Shown here in pieces: positions 6,948 through 14,475 of a DNA stretch of 27,555 nt. Under the pieces are notes generated by a model that was not told the DNA's origin, made no database searches, and was given only the letters and a program-made list of their open reading frames with translations. The stretch comes from Acholeplasmataceae bacterium (GTDB lineage: Bacteria > Bacillota > Negativicutes > Acidaminococcales > Acidaminococcaceae): positions 1-27,555 of the forward strand of contig JAAYIB010000143.1 of the NCBI GenBank assembly GCA_012744295.1, read 5' to 3'. The position numbers and the translations under genes are program-made. Position 1 is the stretch's first letter. The number at the start of each line of letters is the position of its first letter.

Positions 6948-8168
6948 ATGAATTTTCTGAATCAGGAAACCGGCAAGAACAGAAGCTTTATAGCGCTTGC
7001 CGCCGTGGGGATACATATCTCGATCGGCAGCGTGTATGCCTGGAGTGTCTTCACCAAGCCTGTCATGCAGGCCTTGTCTGTAAGCCTGCGCGACGTACAG
7101 TGGGCGTTTAGCCTGGCTATTTTTTTTCTGGGGATGTCTGCCGCTTTTTTGGGAAAATATGTGGAAAAATATGGGCCGCGCAAATCGGGCATCGTCTCCG
7201 CAGTATTTTTTTCCGCAGGCATGTTCGGCTCGGGGCTCGCGCTTGAAGCCAACAATTTGTATTTGCTTTATCTTTTTTATAGCGTTATCGGCGGCATCGG
7301 TCTCGGCATCGGATACATCACGCCTGTTTCGACACTTATCAAATGGTTTCCGGAAAAACGCGGTTTCGCCACGGGCCTGGCGATTATGGGCTTCGGGTTC
7401 GGCGCCTGGTTTGCCAGCCCTATCATTCAGTTTCTGATCGAGCAGGTCGGCCTCACCAACTGCTTTTTTACCCTCGGCTGCATTTATCTTGCAGTGATGC
7501 TGCCCTCAGCTCTTTATCTTGCCCCGCCCCGTCAAAACAAGCCCGGTGAAACTGCCAAGGCGAGATTTTTAGGCAGGCAGGTATCGCTCAAGGATGCCAT
7601 GCGTAAAAAAATGTTTTATGTCCTCTGGCTTTATCTTTTCATAAATATAACCTGCGGAATAGGGCTGCTTTCGGTGGCCAGTCCCATGATGCAGGAAATT
7701 GCCGGCATGTCGGCAATGAGCGCGGCCGTAGTAGTCGGTATAATCGGTATCGTCAACGGCGTCGGTCGACTGGCCTGGTCGGCTGCTTCGGATTATCTTG
7801 GCCGAAGCAACACATTCATAGCATTTTTCCTTATCCAGGCAGCGGCTTTCTATCTGTTAACGCTGACGACGAGCCCGGTTTGGTTTCCTGTTTTGTTTTA
7901 TGTAATAATTTCCTGCTATGGCGGCGGCTTTGCCACGATGCCGGCCTTTTTGTCAGATGTTTTCGGGACAAGGGAGCTGGCGGCAATACACGGACGCATT
8001 CTCTCGGCTTGGGCTATGGCCGGCATTGCCGGGCCATTGTTGACATCACTGGTGAGGGAAACAACAGGCAGCTATGTCGACTTAATGAAAATTTTCTCAC
8101 TGGCCTTCCTGCTTGTTGCAGTTTATGCGGTTTTCATAAAATTAGTACCTGCAGATAAGGACGATTGA
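6948..8168 (+). CDS. MFS transporter, OFA (oxalate/formate antiporter-like) family
   Basis: A 406-residue major facilitator with about 12 hydrophobic segments. The N-terminal signature SIGSVYAWSVFTKPVM and the segment GIGLGIGYITPVSTLIKWFPEKRGFATGLA are typical of the OFA family, whose members carry small carboxylates such as oxalate, formate, lactate or pyruvate. No oxalate-degradation genes lie nearby, so the substrate is unknown. The ATG at 6948 follows GAGGATGGTCAGGACAG, where either GAGGA or AGGA could serve as binding site. No clear promoter is seen in the 40 bp after the purC terminator, so it may depend on read-through. Confidence 0.85.
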   Translation: MNFLNQETGKNRSFIALAAVGIHISIGSVYAWSVFTKPVMQALSVSLRDVQWAFSLAIFFLGMSAAFLGKYVEKYGPRKSGIVSAVFFSAGMFGSGLALEANNLYLLYLFYSVIGGIGLGIGYITPVSTLIKWFPEKRGFATGLAIMGFGFGAWFASPIIQFLIEQVGLTNCFFTLGCIYLAVMLPSALYLAPPRQNKPGETAKARFLGRQVSLKDAMRKKMFYVLWLYLFINITCGIGLLSVASPMMQEIAGMSAMSAAVVVGIIGIVNGVGRLAWSAASDYLGRSNTFIAFFLIQAAAFYLLTLTTSPVWFPVLFYVIISCYGGGFATMPAFLSDVFGTRELAAIHGRILSAWAMAGIAGPLLTSLVRETTGSYVDLMKIFSLAFLLVAVYAVFIKLVPADKDD

Positions 8169-8211
8169 GCAAGCAAGGCCTGCATGCCGTCCGTGTTTTG
8201 AACAAACGTCC

Positions 8212-8237
8212 ATCAGGAAAACATGGAATTTCCTGAT
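8212..8237. other. Hairpin after the MFS gene, without T-run
   Basis: Perfect 9-bp inverted repeat ATCAGGAAA (8212-8220) and TTTCCTGAT (8229-8237) with an 8-nt loop, 43 bp after the MFS stop. No T-run follows, so it may stabilise the 3' end rather than terminate. The rest of 8169-8284 shows only a short GCCT/AGGC hairpin (8269-8280). Confidence 0.5.
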
Positions 8238-8284
8238 ACCGGTAGGAATAGCAATAAGCAGACTGATAGCCTACGCAGGCAGTA

Positions 8285-8313
8285 TTGATTTTTACTATTC
8301 GTGTGGGTATAAT
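8285..8313 (+). promoter_or_regulatory. Promoter of the barstar-like / MBL operon
   Basis: TTGATT (8285-8290), 17-bp spacer, TATAAT (8308-8313). It puts the transcript start near 8320, leaving a leader of about 90 nt. Confidence 0.75.
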
Positions 8314-8319
8314 AATATC

Positions 8320-8409
8320 TCGAAGTCAGCCGGTTTATAAAGCACCGGCAGGTGAAAGTCCTGAGTTGTGACTGACACGGATTACAAACATACGGAGGCG
8401 GGTGATACA
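8320..8409 (+). promoter_or_regulatory. Structured 5' leader, possible three-way junction
   Basis: The leader can fold with a closing stem AGTCA (8324-8328) and TGACT (8369-8373), enclosing hairpin GCCGGT/ACCGGC (8329-8334/8344-8349) and a small AGG/CCT hairpin (8350-8352/8360-8362) with loop TGAAAGT. The GGAGG binding site (8395-8399) lies downstream. It does not match any riboswitch consensus I can recall. Whether it regulates is unknown. Confidence 0.35.
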
Positions 8410-8679
8410 ATGAAAAAAATCGTTTTGGATATAGCGGAATTTACTACGCCCGAACAACTGCATCTCTATTTGCAGGAAGCGCTCTCCCTTCCGAAAGACA
8501 GCGGCTGGAGCCTGGATGAAATCTATGATTTTCTGACGGAGATTGATGAAGACACGACTGTAATTCTGCCGCAGGCAGTAGCTGACGAAGAGCATCTTGG
8601 CGAGTATGGCGAACGCCTGCTGGTGGTTTTTGACGAGGCTGCGGCGGAAAACTCTAGGCTGCTTGTCGAGGTAATTTAA
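8410..8679 (+). CDS. Barstar-like protein
   Basis: An 89-residue acidic cytoplasmic protein resembling the barstar (barnase inhibitor) family. It opens with MKKIVLDIAEFTTPEQLHLY, then has EALSLPKDSGWSLDEIYDFL, the equivalent of the barstar segment whose aspartate and aromatic residues block the RNase active site (here Asp36 and Trp33), then TTVILPQAV and a C-terminal helix. Barstar-like proteins often accompany secreted or toxin RNases, but many are stand-alone and uncharacterised; no RNase gene is next to it. The ATG at 8410 follows GGAGG at a 10-nt spacing. A longer frame from 8368 lacks a binding site. It lies 17 nt upstream of an exported MBL-fold lipoprotein, probably in the same transcript. 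Confidence 0.75.
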   Translation: MKKIVLDIAEFTTPEQLHLYLQEALSLPKDSGWSLDEIYDFLTEIDEDTTVILPQAVADEEHLGEYGERLLVVFDEAAAENSRLLVEVI

Positions 8680-8696
8680 AAAAGGACACAAAAAGG

Positions 8697-9590
8697 GTGA
8701 GCCCAATTAAGCACACAAGAGCCCTACTGCTATTATTAACCATATGCGCTTTCATGCTCGCAGGTTGTGCGGCGGCTGCGAAAACAAACCTTGTCCCGGC
8801 GGCAGCTTCGTCAAAGTTGACTGTCACTGTGCTGGACGTCGGACAGGGAGACGCAATCCTTGTTCAGACTGACGGCAAAAACGTGCTTGTTGACGCAGGA
8901 CCGAGAGAAAACAGCGGCAAACTGGTCAGAAGCTTAAAGTCTAACGGCGTTACAAGGATAGATATTTTGATTGCGACCCATCCGCATGCGGACCACATAG
9001 GCGGTATGGGCGCAGTGCTTGAAGCGTTCGGCGTCGGCAAGGTTTATGACACCGGACAATTGACGGCTGCCAAGACCTACGGCAATTTTTTAAAAACCAT
9101 CAAGAGTAAGAAGATTCAGCTTGAACTTTTACGCGCGCCCAGCAGAATTCCAATAGGACGGGAAGGCGCCGCACTTGAGGTAATAATGCCGGCAGAGCCG
9201 TTTCTGCAAGCAACGAGGTCGGACCTGAATTCAAACAGTGCCGTTATGAGGCTTGTTTACAGGAACTTTTCAATGCTCTTGGCCGCGGATGCCACAAGCG
9301 AAGCGGAAGAACGCATGCTGGCGGTTTGCGAAGCAGGCAAGCTGAAGGCAGATGTGCTTAAGGTGCCTCACCATACAAGCCGGCACTCGAACACGGTTTC
9401 CTGGCTCGAGACAGTAAAACCCGAGGCTGCAATTGCGACTTATGCCAGGGAAAATGATGGCCGCTTTCCCCATCGGTCAACGCTGAAGCGGTTGGAAAAG
9501 TTAGGCGCGAGATACTTTAATACAGCCGATAACGGCAGCGTCAAGGTGCTCACGGACGGTGACAAATACGAGATAAGGACGGAAAAGTAA
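8697..9590 (+). CDS. Exported ComEC-like metallo-beta-lactamase-fold lipoprotein
   Basis: A 297-residue protein with a signal peptide and lipobox LAGC (Cys24), then one MBL-fold hydrolase domain. The order LDVGQGDAILV (46-56), VDAGPRENSGK, HPHADHIGG (95-103, metal ligands), AADAT and VPHHTSRHS is that of the C-terminal domain of ComEC/Rec2, proposed to degrade the non-transforming DNA strand, and of its many stand-alone relatives. It should face outward on a lipid anchor and may be a nuclease or phosphodiesterase; the substrate is not shown by sequence. The GTG at 8697 follows AAAGGA at about 10 nt. An intrinsic terminator follows. Confidence 0.85.
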   Translation: MSPIKHTRALLLLLTICAFMLAGCAAAAKTNLVPAAASSKLTVTVLDVGQGDAILVQTDGKNVLVDAGPRENSGKLVRSLKSNGVTRIDILIATHPHADHIGGMGAVLEAFGVGKVYDTGQLTAAKTYGNFLKTIKSKKIQLELLRAPSRIPIGREGAALEVIMPAEPFLQATRSDLNSNSAVMRLVYRNFSMLLAADATSEAEERMLAVCEAGKLKADVLKVPHHTSRHSNTVSWLETVKPEAAIATYARENDGRFPHRSTLKRLEKLGARYFNTADNGSVKVLTDGDKYEIRTEK

Positions 9591-9595
9591 TCCGG

Positions 9596-9627
9596 CCGGC
9601 GTAACGAAGCTCTTGTTACGCCGGTTT
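9596..9627 (+). terminator. Intrinsic terminator after the MBL lipoprotein gene
   Basis: Perfect 10-bp stem CCGGCGTAAC (9596-9605) and GTTACGCCGG (9615-9624), 9-nt loop, then TTT and a second T-run at 9632-9636. Confidence 0.8.
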
Positions 9628-9677
9628 AACTGTTTTTGCAGTCAATAAAGAGCTATGGCAGCCCATTAAGCCGTTTA

Positions 9678-9686
9678 TGCTATAAT
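9678..9686 (+). promoter_or_regulatory. Extended -10 promoter of the ABC-F gene
   Basis: TGCTATAAT (9678-9686) is an extended -10 element (TG-N-TATAAT). No good -35 box is found at the expected distance. Confidence 0.55.
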
Positions 9687-9719
9687 GTTATGGATAAGGC
9701 CGGAAAGAGAAGGTAAAAG

Positions 9720-11603
9720 ATGATATTGACAGCAAGCCGTTTGTCCCGGTCATACGGGCAGCGGGTTTTATTTAACGATATATGCTTTGATTTGGATTAT
9801 GGCGACAAGCTCGGTGTAATAGGGGTGAACGGCTGCGGCAAGTCAACCTTGCTCCGTGCCGTGGCAGGCTGTGAAGAGCCGGAGTCCGGTACGCTAAAGT
9901 TTAAAACCGGCACAGTTGTGGAATATTTACCGCAGGAGCCTGACTTTCTGAGTGATGCAACCGTTATGGAGCAGGTGTTTCGCGGCGAATCGGAACTGAT
10001 GCTCGTACTTCGCTCTTACGAGGAAGCTCAACAGGCGGTGGAGAAAACGCCCGGCAATAAAAAACTGCAGCAAAGGCTGCTTGACGCGCAGCAGAAAATG
10101 GACGAAGCTTATGCCTGGCAGATGGAAAGCGAGGCGAAGGCAGTTCTGACCAGGCTCGGGCTGACTGATTTCTCGCGAAGGATGGACGAATTGTCAGGCG
10201 GTCAGAAAAAGAGGGTCGCGCTGGCGGGGGTTTTGGTGCGACCATCCGAATTGTTGATTTTGGATGAGCCTACCAACCACATGGACAATGAAACCGTTGC
10301 CTGGCTGGAGCAATACCTGCAGCAGCGCAAGGGGGCGTTATTGCTCGTAACACATGACCGTTATTTTTTCGACAGGGTTGTCAACCGTATTCTCGAAATT
10401 GATAACGGCCAAGGTTATTTCTATAGCGGCAACTATACCGCCTTTTTGGAAAAGAGAGCCGAGAGGCGCCTGGAAGAAGCCGCAGCGGCAAAGAAGCTGC
10501 AAAACGTCTATGCCAAGGAACTGGCATGGATAAGACGTGGCGCGGAAGCAAGGAGGACCAAGCAGAAGCACCGCGTTGAGAGGTTTTCGCGAATCGAGGC
10601 TGAGGCAAAGGCAGACAGGCAGACGTCCCAGCTGGAAATTCAATCTGCGGGAACAAGGCTCGGCAAAACGGTCATCGAATGCCGCGGGGTCGGCATGTCC
10701 TTTGACGGCGTAGCTTATATCAAGAACTTTGATTACACCGTATTGCGCAATGACAGGATCGGCATCGTCGGTCCTAACGGCAGCGGCAAGACGACTCTGC
10801 TCAACATTCTTTCGGGTCGTCTATCACCGGAACAGGGCACTGTTACAATCGGGCAAACCGTTAAAATCGGTGTTTTCTCGCAGCACAGCAAATTGCCGGA
10901 CAGCGATATGAGGGTTTTGGAATATATGAGGAGCATTGCCGAATATGTTGAGGGCGCAGACGGCAGGAAACTTTCCGCCGCACAGATGCTGGAGACCTTC
11001 CTTTTTTCTGCGGAAATGCAGTGGGTACCAGTCAGCAAGCTTTCAGGAGGCGAGAAAAGAAGGCTGTTTCTGCTTTCGGTTCTTTTGTCAGCGCCCAACG
11101 TTTTGCTGCTTGACGAGCCTACTAATGATCTTGACATTCCGACCCTGTCCGTTTTGGAGAGTTATCTTGATGATTTTCCGGGAGCGGTCATAGCTGTTTC
11201 TCATGACCGTTACTTTCTTGACAGGTTTACCGATAAAATTTTTGCCATGATGGGTCAGGGCGAAATAAGGCATATCTTCGGAAACTATGCTGCTTACGAG
11301 AAAGCCGAAAGAGGCAGGGAAGACCTGGTAAAGCCCCGCCTTGAAAAAGAGCCGCCCGCACCTAAGGAAAGAAAAAAGCTGAGTTACAAGGATAAACTTG
11401 AGTATGAGGGCATTGAGGCAAAAATTGCGGACAAGGAAGTCGAGATGAGACTTCTGGCAGAACAAATAAATGCCGCCGGCAGCGACTTTGAGAGCTTGCA
11501 GGCCTTGTCGGCAAGGCAAGGCGAGGTAAGGGAAAGCTTGCAGCAGTTAATGACCCGCTGGGAGCAGCTTGCATTACTGGCCGAAGAGGCCGGACTGGAA
11601 TAA
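9720..11603 (+). CDS. ABC-F family ATPase, Uup type
   Basis: A 627-residue soluble protein with two ABC cassettes and no membrane segments. The first Walker A is GVNGCGKST (35-43) with LSGGQKKR and LLILDEPTNHMD; the second is GPNGSGKTT with LSGGEKRR and LLLDEPTNDLD. The linker between cassettes (YSGNYTAFLEKRAERRLEEA, then RRTKQKHRVERF) and a charged C-terminal coiled coil (about 555-620) fit the Uup branch. ABC-F proteins act on ribosomes; Uup has been linked to ribosome function and branched DNA intermediates, and the exact role is unsettled. The ATG at 9720 follows GAGAAGG. It lies 9 bp upstream of a MATE exporter gene, most likely co-transcribed. An antibiotic-resistance role is not indicated by this subtype. 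Confidence 0.9.
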   Translation: MILTASRLSRSYGQRVLFNDICFDLDYGDKLGVIGVNGCGKSTLLRAVAGCEEPESGTLKFKTGTVVEYLPQEPDFLSDATVMEQVFRGESELMLVLRSYEEAQQAVEKTPGNKKLQQRLLDAQQKMDEAYAWQMESEAKAVLTRLGLTDFSRRMDELSGGQKKRVALAGVLVRPSELLILDEPTNHMDNETVAWLEQYLQQRKGALLLVTHDRYFFDRVVNRILEIDNGQGYFYSGNYTAFLEKRAERRLEEAAAAKKLQNVYAKELAWIRRGAEARRTKQKHRVERFSRIEAEAKADRQTSQLEIQSAGTRLGKTVIECRGVGMSFDGVAYIKNFDYTVLRNDRIGIVGPNGSGKTTLLNILSGRLSPEQGTVTIGQTVKIGVFSQHSKLPDSDMRVLEYMRSIAEYVEGADGRKLSAAQMLETFLFSAEMQWVPVSKLSGGEKRRLFLLSVLLSAPNVLLLDEPTNDLDIPTLSVLESYLDDFPGAVIAVSHDRYFLDRFTDKIFAMMGQGEIRHIFGNYAAYEKAERGREDLVKPRLEKEPPAPKERKKLSYKDKLEYEGIEAKIADKEVEMRLLAEQINAAGSDFESLQALSARQGEVRESLQQLMTRWEQLALLAEEAGLE

Positions 11604-11612
11604 GGGAGAACG

Positions 11613-12971
11613 ATGTTTAAAGTAAAAGACGCTAAAGCCAAATTGCAAGAAATTCTGACAGTCATGCTGCCGATTTTTGTAACGCAGCTGGCTGTCATGG
11701 GGATGAATTTTTTTGACACTGTGATGTCCGGGCAGGCGGGTTCCGCAGACCTTGCCGGTGTTGCAATCGGCTCCAATATCTGGATGCCTTTTTTTACCAG
11801 TCTGAACGGCATACTGGTTGCGCTTACGCCAATAGTTGCCCAGCATTACGGCGCAGGGCGCAGAGAAGACATTTCCAAAGCGGTTCTGCATGGAATTTAT
11901 CTGGCGGTCATCATTGGCGCTGCCGTAATTGCCACCTTCTGGTTTATTCTTGGAGACGCGCTTTCTCTCATTGGGTTGGAACCCGAGGTGCAGGCGGTTG
12001 CCGAAGGTTATTTGAAGGCACTGTCCTTTGGCGTCATACCGATTTTCATTTGTTCAATCCTGCGCGGTTTTGTTGATACTTTGGGGTACACCGCGATGAC
12101 GATGAGAATTTTTCTTCTGACCCTGCCGATGAACATTCTGCTTAATTACGTGCTGATCTTCGGCAAGATGGGCTTGCCGCGGTTGGGAGGCGTGGGTGCC
12201 GGGTACGCTACGGCTTTGACCTATACCCTGATCAGTCTGTTTTTCATCGTTGCCATCGGCAGAATCGGCAGGCTGAAAGAATATGTACGCTTCGCCGGTT
12301 GGAGAAAGCAGGAATTCATGCCTTCGTTGCTGAAGGAACATTTGCTTATCGGCATACCGATCGGTACGGCTATTTTTTTTGAAAGCAGTATTTTTGGCAT
12401 GATTGCACTCTTTATGGCCAAGTTTGGCACAACGGCAATTGCCGCGCATCAGGCAGCCATCAATTTCACCAGCCTGCTTTACATGCTGCCGCTCAGTTTT
12501 TCCATGGCGCTGACGATCATCATCGGCGTAAAGGTAGGTGCCGGGGAGTATGACGAAGCGGCTGGTTACGGCCGTATCGGTATTTTGGCAAACTTAACAA
12601 TCGCGGGACTGTTTGTAGTTTTGTTAGTCTTCGTCAGAGAACAGATTGCGATGCTTTACAGTGATGACGGTGAGATTATTACCCTTGCGGCCAAATTTCT
12701 TTTTTATGCCGCTTTCTTCCAGTTGCTCGATGGTACGGCGGCGCCTATACAGGGGATTTTGCGCGGCTACAAGGACGTGAAGACGGCTTTTTATGCTTCT
12801 CTTTTTGCTTACTGGGTAATCTGTCTGCCTTTCGGATTGGCTTTGGACTTCTATTTTGGCCATGGCCCGTTTTCCTATTGGGAAAGCTTGATTACAGGGT
12901 TGTTCTTTTCCGCTTGCTTCCTGCTTTTGCGGCTAAGACGAATTCAGCGCAAGTTTGCCGGCAAGGGTTGA
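11613..12971 (+). CDS. MATE family multidrug/sodium-type exporter
   Basis: A 452-residue inner membrane protein with two MatE repeats and about 12 hydrophobic segments. Diagnostic stretches are LPIFVTQLAVMGMNFFDTVMSGQAG at the start, GVGAGYATALTY in the first half and AAHQAAINFTSLLYMLPLSFSMAL in the second. MATE pumps export cationic drugs or metabolites using a sodium or proton gradient; the substrate is unknown. The ATG at 11613 follows AAGGGAGAACG. It sits 9 bp after the ABC-F gene, probably in one operon, and ends at the convergent hairpin at 12996-13052. Confidence 0.9.
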   Translation: MFKVKDAKAKLQEILTVMLPIFVTQLAVMGMNFFDTVMSGQAGSADLAGVAIGSNIWMPFFTSLNGILVALTPIVAQHYGAGRREDISKAVLHGIYLAVIIGAAVIATFWFILGDALSLIGLEPEVQAVAEGYLKALSFGVIPIFICSILRGFVDTLGYTAMTMRIFLLTLPMNILLNYVLIFGKMGLPRLGGVGAGYATALTYTLISLFFIVAIGRIGRLKEYVRFAGWRKQEFMPSLLKEHLLIGIPIGTAIFFESSIFGMIALFMAKFGTTAIAAHQAAINFTSLLYMLPLSFSMALTIIIGVKVGAGEYDEAAGYGRIGILANLTIAGLFVVLLVFVREQIAMLYSDDGEIITLAAKFLFYAAFFQLLDGTAAPIQGILRGYKDVKTAFYASLFAYWVICLPFGLALDFYFGHGPFSYWESLITGLFFSACFLLLRLRRIQRKFAGKG

Positions 12972-12995
12972 TGTTAATACGATAAACCAATGCTT

Positions 12996-13052
12996 AAATC
13001 GAACGGGGACGGTTCCTTGCTGCACGCAAGGGACCGTCCCCGTTCGATTTTT
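12996..13052. terminator. Long convergent terminator hairpin, repeat-like
   Basis: Arms 12996-13020 and 13026-13050 pair over 25 bp with a single T-G wobble (13013 with 13033), around loop TGCAC. The arms carry GGGGACGGTTCC, a string that I recall as recurrent in intergenic repeats of several Bacillota. Plus-strand run TTTTT follows; on the minus strand the stem continues as AAATCGAAC... into TTTAAGC. It separates the convergent MATE and cupin genes. Confidence 0.8.
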
Positions 13053-13060
13053 CAAAAACT

Positions 13061-13408
13061 TTAACGCGCGGACACAACCAGTGCCATGAACACAAGGTCT
13101 TCCGAACCCGCATTTTCCAGACCATGACTTTCTCCGTCAGCTGTGAAGGTGGTGTCCCCTGCTTCAACTTCTGTCAAGACCCCGTTGTCATTATAAATCC
13201 CCTTGCCTGAAAGAATGTAGTAGGCTTCGCTGTTGCCGTTGTGTTGGTGCAAGCCCAGCGAACAACCGCTTTTCAGGGTCGCCTTAATATAGGTGGGAAC
13301 CAGTCCTTCGTAAAGAGTTTCATCCAAAACATGCTCGAGTATGACGCTGCCTCGGCCACCAAAGCGTTTTTCTGCGACCACGACGTTTTTTTCCCTGAAA
13401 ACAGGCAT
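13061..13408 (-). CDS. Small cupin-domain protein
   Basis: A 115-residue single cupin (Cupin_2 type). Motif 1 is GLHQHNGNSEAYYILSGKG with the H-x-H and Glu metal ligands; motif 2 is DTTFTADGESHGLEN, including the last histidine. Such proteins bind a divalent metal and act as isomerases, dioxygenases or sugar/ligand sensors; nothing here identifies the reaction. The start at 13408 is preceded by GAAAGGGATTG. It is transcribed alone, convergent to the MATE gene and divergent from the amino acid ABC operon, so a role linked to that operon is possible but unproven. Confidence 0.82.
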   Translation of the reverse strand: MPVFREKNVVVAEKRFGGRGSVILEHVLDETLYEGLVPTYIKATLKSGCSLGLHQHNGNSEAYYILSGKGIYNDNGVLTEVEAGDTTFTADGESHGLENAGSEDLVFMALVVSAR

Positions 13409-13435
13409 ATGATCAATCCCTTTCTTTAATTGGGT

Positions 13436-13511
13436 GGCCTGCCTTTCGGTTCGGCCTTATTGAGAGGCGGGCCGTCATAATATTATTCGCAGGATTGTCT
13501 CAAATTCCTGC
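13436..13511. promoter_or_regulatory. Dyads in the cupin / amino acid ABC divergent region
   Basis: Two inverted repeats are seen. GGCCTGCCT (13436-13444) with AGGCGGGCC (13465-13473) forms a 9-bp stem with one wobble, in the probable cupin mRNA leader. GCAGGA (13489-13494) with TCCTGC (13506-13511) surrounds TTGAGA (minus strand 13503-13498), a possible -35 of the cupin with TATTAT (13482-13477) at a short 15-bp spacing. Confidence 0.35.
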
Positions 13512-13540
13512 CGAAAAAACAAAAAACAACATTTTTTCTG

Positions 13541-13569
13541 TTTACAAATTTAACGTGCTAAAGTATAAT
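13541..13569 (+). promoter_or_regulatory. Promoter of the polar amino acid ABC operon
   Basis: TTTACA (13541-13546), 17-bp spacer, TATAAT (13564-13569). It overlaps the in-frame ATG at 13568, which therefore cannot be the translation start. Confidence 0.8.
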
Positions 13570-13603
13570 GGACACAGCATATAATGAGAGGGGTTTTTCG
13601 CGA

Positions 13604-14392
13604 ATGAAAAAATTTTTAGCACTAATGTTGACTTTAGTAGTAGCCTCGGCCTTTATTGCGGGCTGCGGGGGCGAAAAGTCGGCGCCTAAAAAAGAGGCGC
13701 CCAAGAAGATAGTTGTCGGTCTTGACGATAATTTCCCGCCGATGGGTTTCAAAAATGAAAAGAATGAAATCGTCGGCTTCGATATCGACATGGCGAAGGA
13801 AGTTGCCAAAAGACTGAATCGCCCGGTCGAATTTAAGCCCATTGACTGGTCAAGTAAGGAAGCGGAGCTTAAAAGCGGCCGTATCGACGTAATATGGAAC
13901 GGGCTCAACATTACCGATGAGCGCAAGAAGAACATGGCCTTCAGCAAACCTTACATGGAATGCAAACAACTGATTTTCGTTAAGGCCGGTTCTCCCATTA
14001 AGGGACAGGCAGACCTTGCCGGTAAGATCGTCGGCATGCAGAGTGCCAGCACCGCGGAAATAAATCTGGAAAACGACAAGGCCTTTGCCAAGACACTGAA
14101 GGAAGTCAAAAAGTACCCTGACTGCATCGTTGCCTTGATGGATTTGGAAGCGGGCCGCGTTGACGCAATCATTACCGATGAAATTGTCGGCCGCTACTAT
14201 ATGGGCAAGAAACCCGGTAAATTTGTCGCCCTCGAGCAACCGGTGGGACCGATAGGTGATTTCGGCGTCGGTTTCAGGCTTGACGATAAGACTCTGCTGA
14301 ATGACATCCAAAAAGTTTTGGACGAAATGAAAAAAGACGGTACCAGCGCAAAAATTTCCAAACAGTGGTTTGGCGCTGACATTCTAAAATAA
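13604..14392 (+). CDS. Polar amino acid ABC transporter, substrate-binding lipoprotein
   Basis: A 262-residue SBP_bac_3 receptor. The signal peptide MKKFLALMLTLVVASAF ends in lipobox IAGC with Cys21. The mature protein begins KKIVVGLDDNFPPMGFKNEK, the usual start of this family, followed by VGFDIDMAKEVAKRL and WNGLNITDERKK. Arginine in the ITDERK stretch and aspartate in VDAIITDE fit binding of the amino acid carboxyl and amino groups. The exact amino acid is not readable. The ATG at 13604 has GAGAGGGG 10 nt upstream; a longer frame starts inside the promoter. It is followed by two hairpins before the permease gene. Confidence 0.92.
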   Translation: MKKFLALMLTLVVASAFIAGCGGEKSAPKKEAPKKIVVGLDDNFPPMGFKNEKNEIVGFDIDMAKEVAKRLNRPVEFKPIDWSSKEAELKSGRIDVIWNGLNITDERKKNMAFSKPYMECKQLIFVKAGSPIKGQADLAGKIVGMQSASTAEINLENDKAFAKTLKEVKKYPDCIVALMDLEAGRVDAIITDEIVGRYYMGKKPGKFVALEQPVGPIGDFGVGFRLDDKTLLNDIQKVLDEMKKDGTSAKISKQWFGADILK

Positions 14393-14405
14393 AAATAGGC
14401 TCGGC

Positions 14406-14437
14406 GAGGCTGATGGTTAGCCATTAGCCTCTTTTTT
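14406..14437 (+). terminator. Terminator-like hairpin between receptor and permease genes
   Basis: Stem GAGGCTGATGG (14406-14416) and CCATTAGCCTC (14421-14431), 11 bp with one G-T wobble, loop TTAG, followed by six T. It lies inside the operon, so it probably terminates part of the transcripts and leaves receptor mRNA in excess. Confidence 0.8.
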
Positions 14438-14460
14438 CGCATGAGGGGGACCCTTATGCG
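14438..14460 (+). other. Second tandem hairpin in the same gap
   Basis: CGCATGAGGG (14438-14447) pairs with CCCTTATGCG (14451-14460) over 10 bp with one wobble and a GGA loop, directly after the first hairpin's T-run. It has no T-run after it on the plus strand, but the minus-strand side runs into six A-T pairs. It may protect processed RNA ends. Confidence 0.6.
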
Positions 14461-14475
14461 AAAAAGCGGATAGGT

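Noticed and set aside
8350..8362. String GGTGAAAGTCC, as seen in group II intron domain I and similar to part of cobalamin riboswitches
   Set aside because: No other intron domains or reverse transcriptase nearby, and the remaining cobalamin riboswitch elements such as the GCCACTG box are missing.
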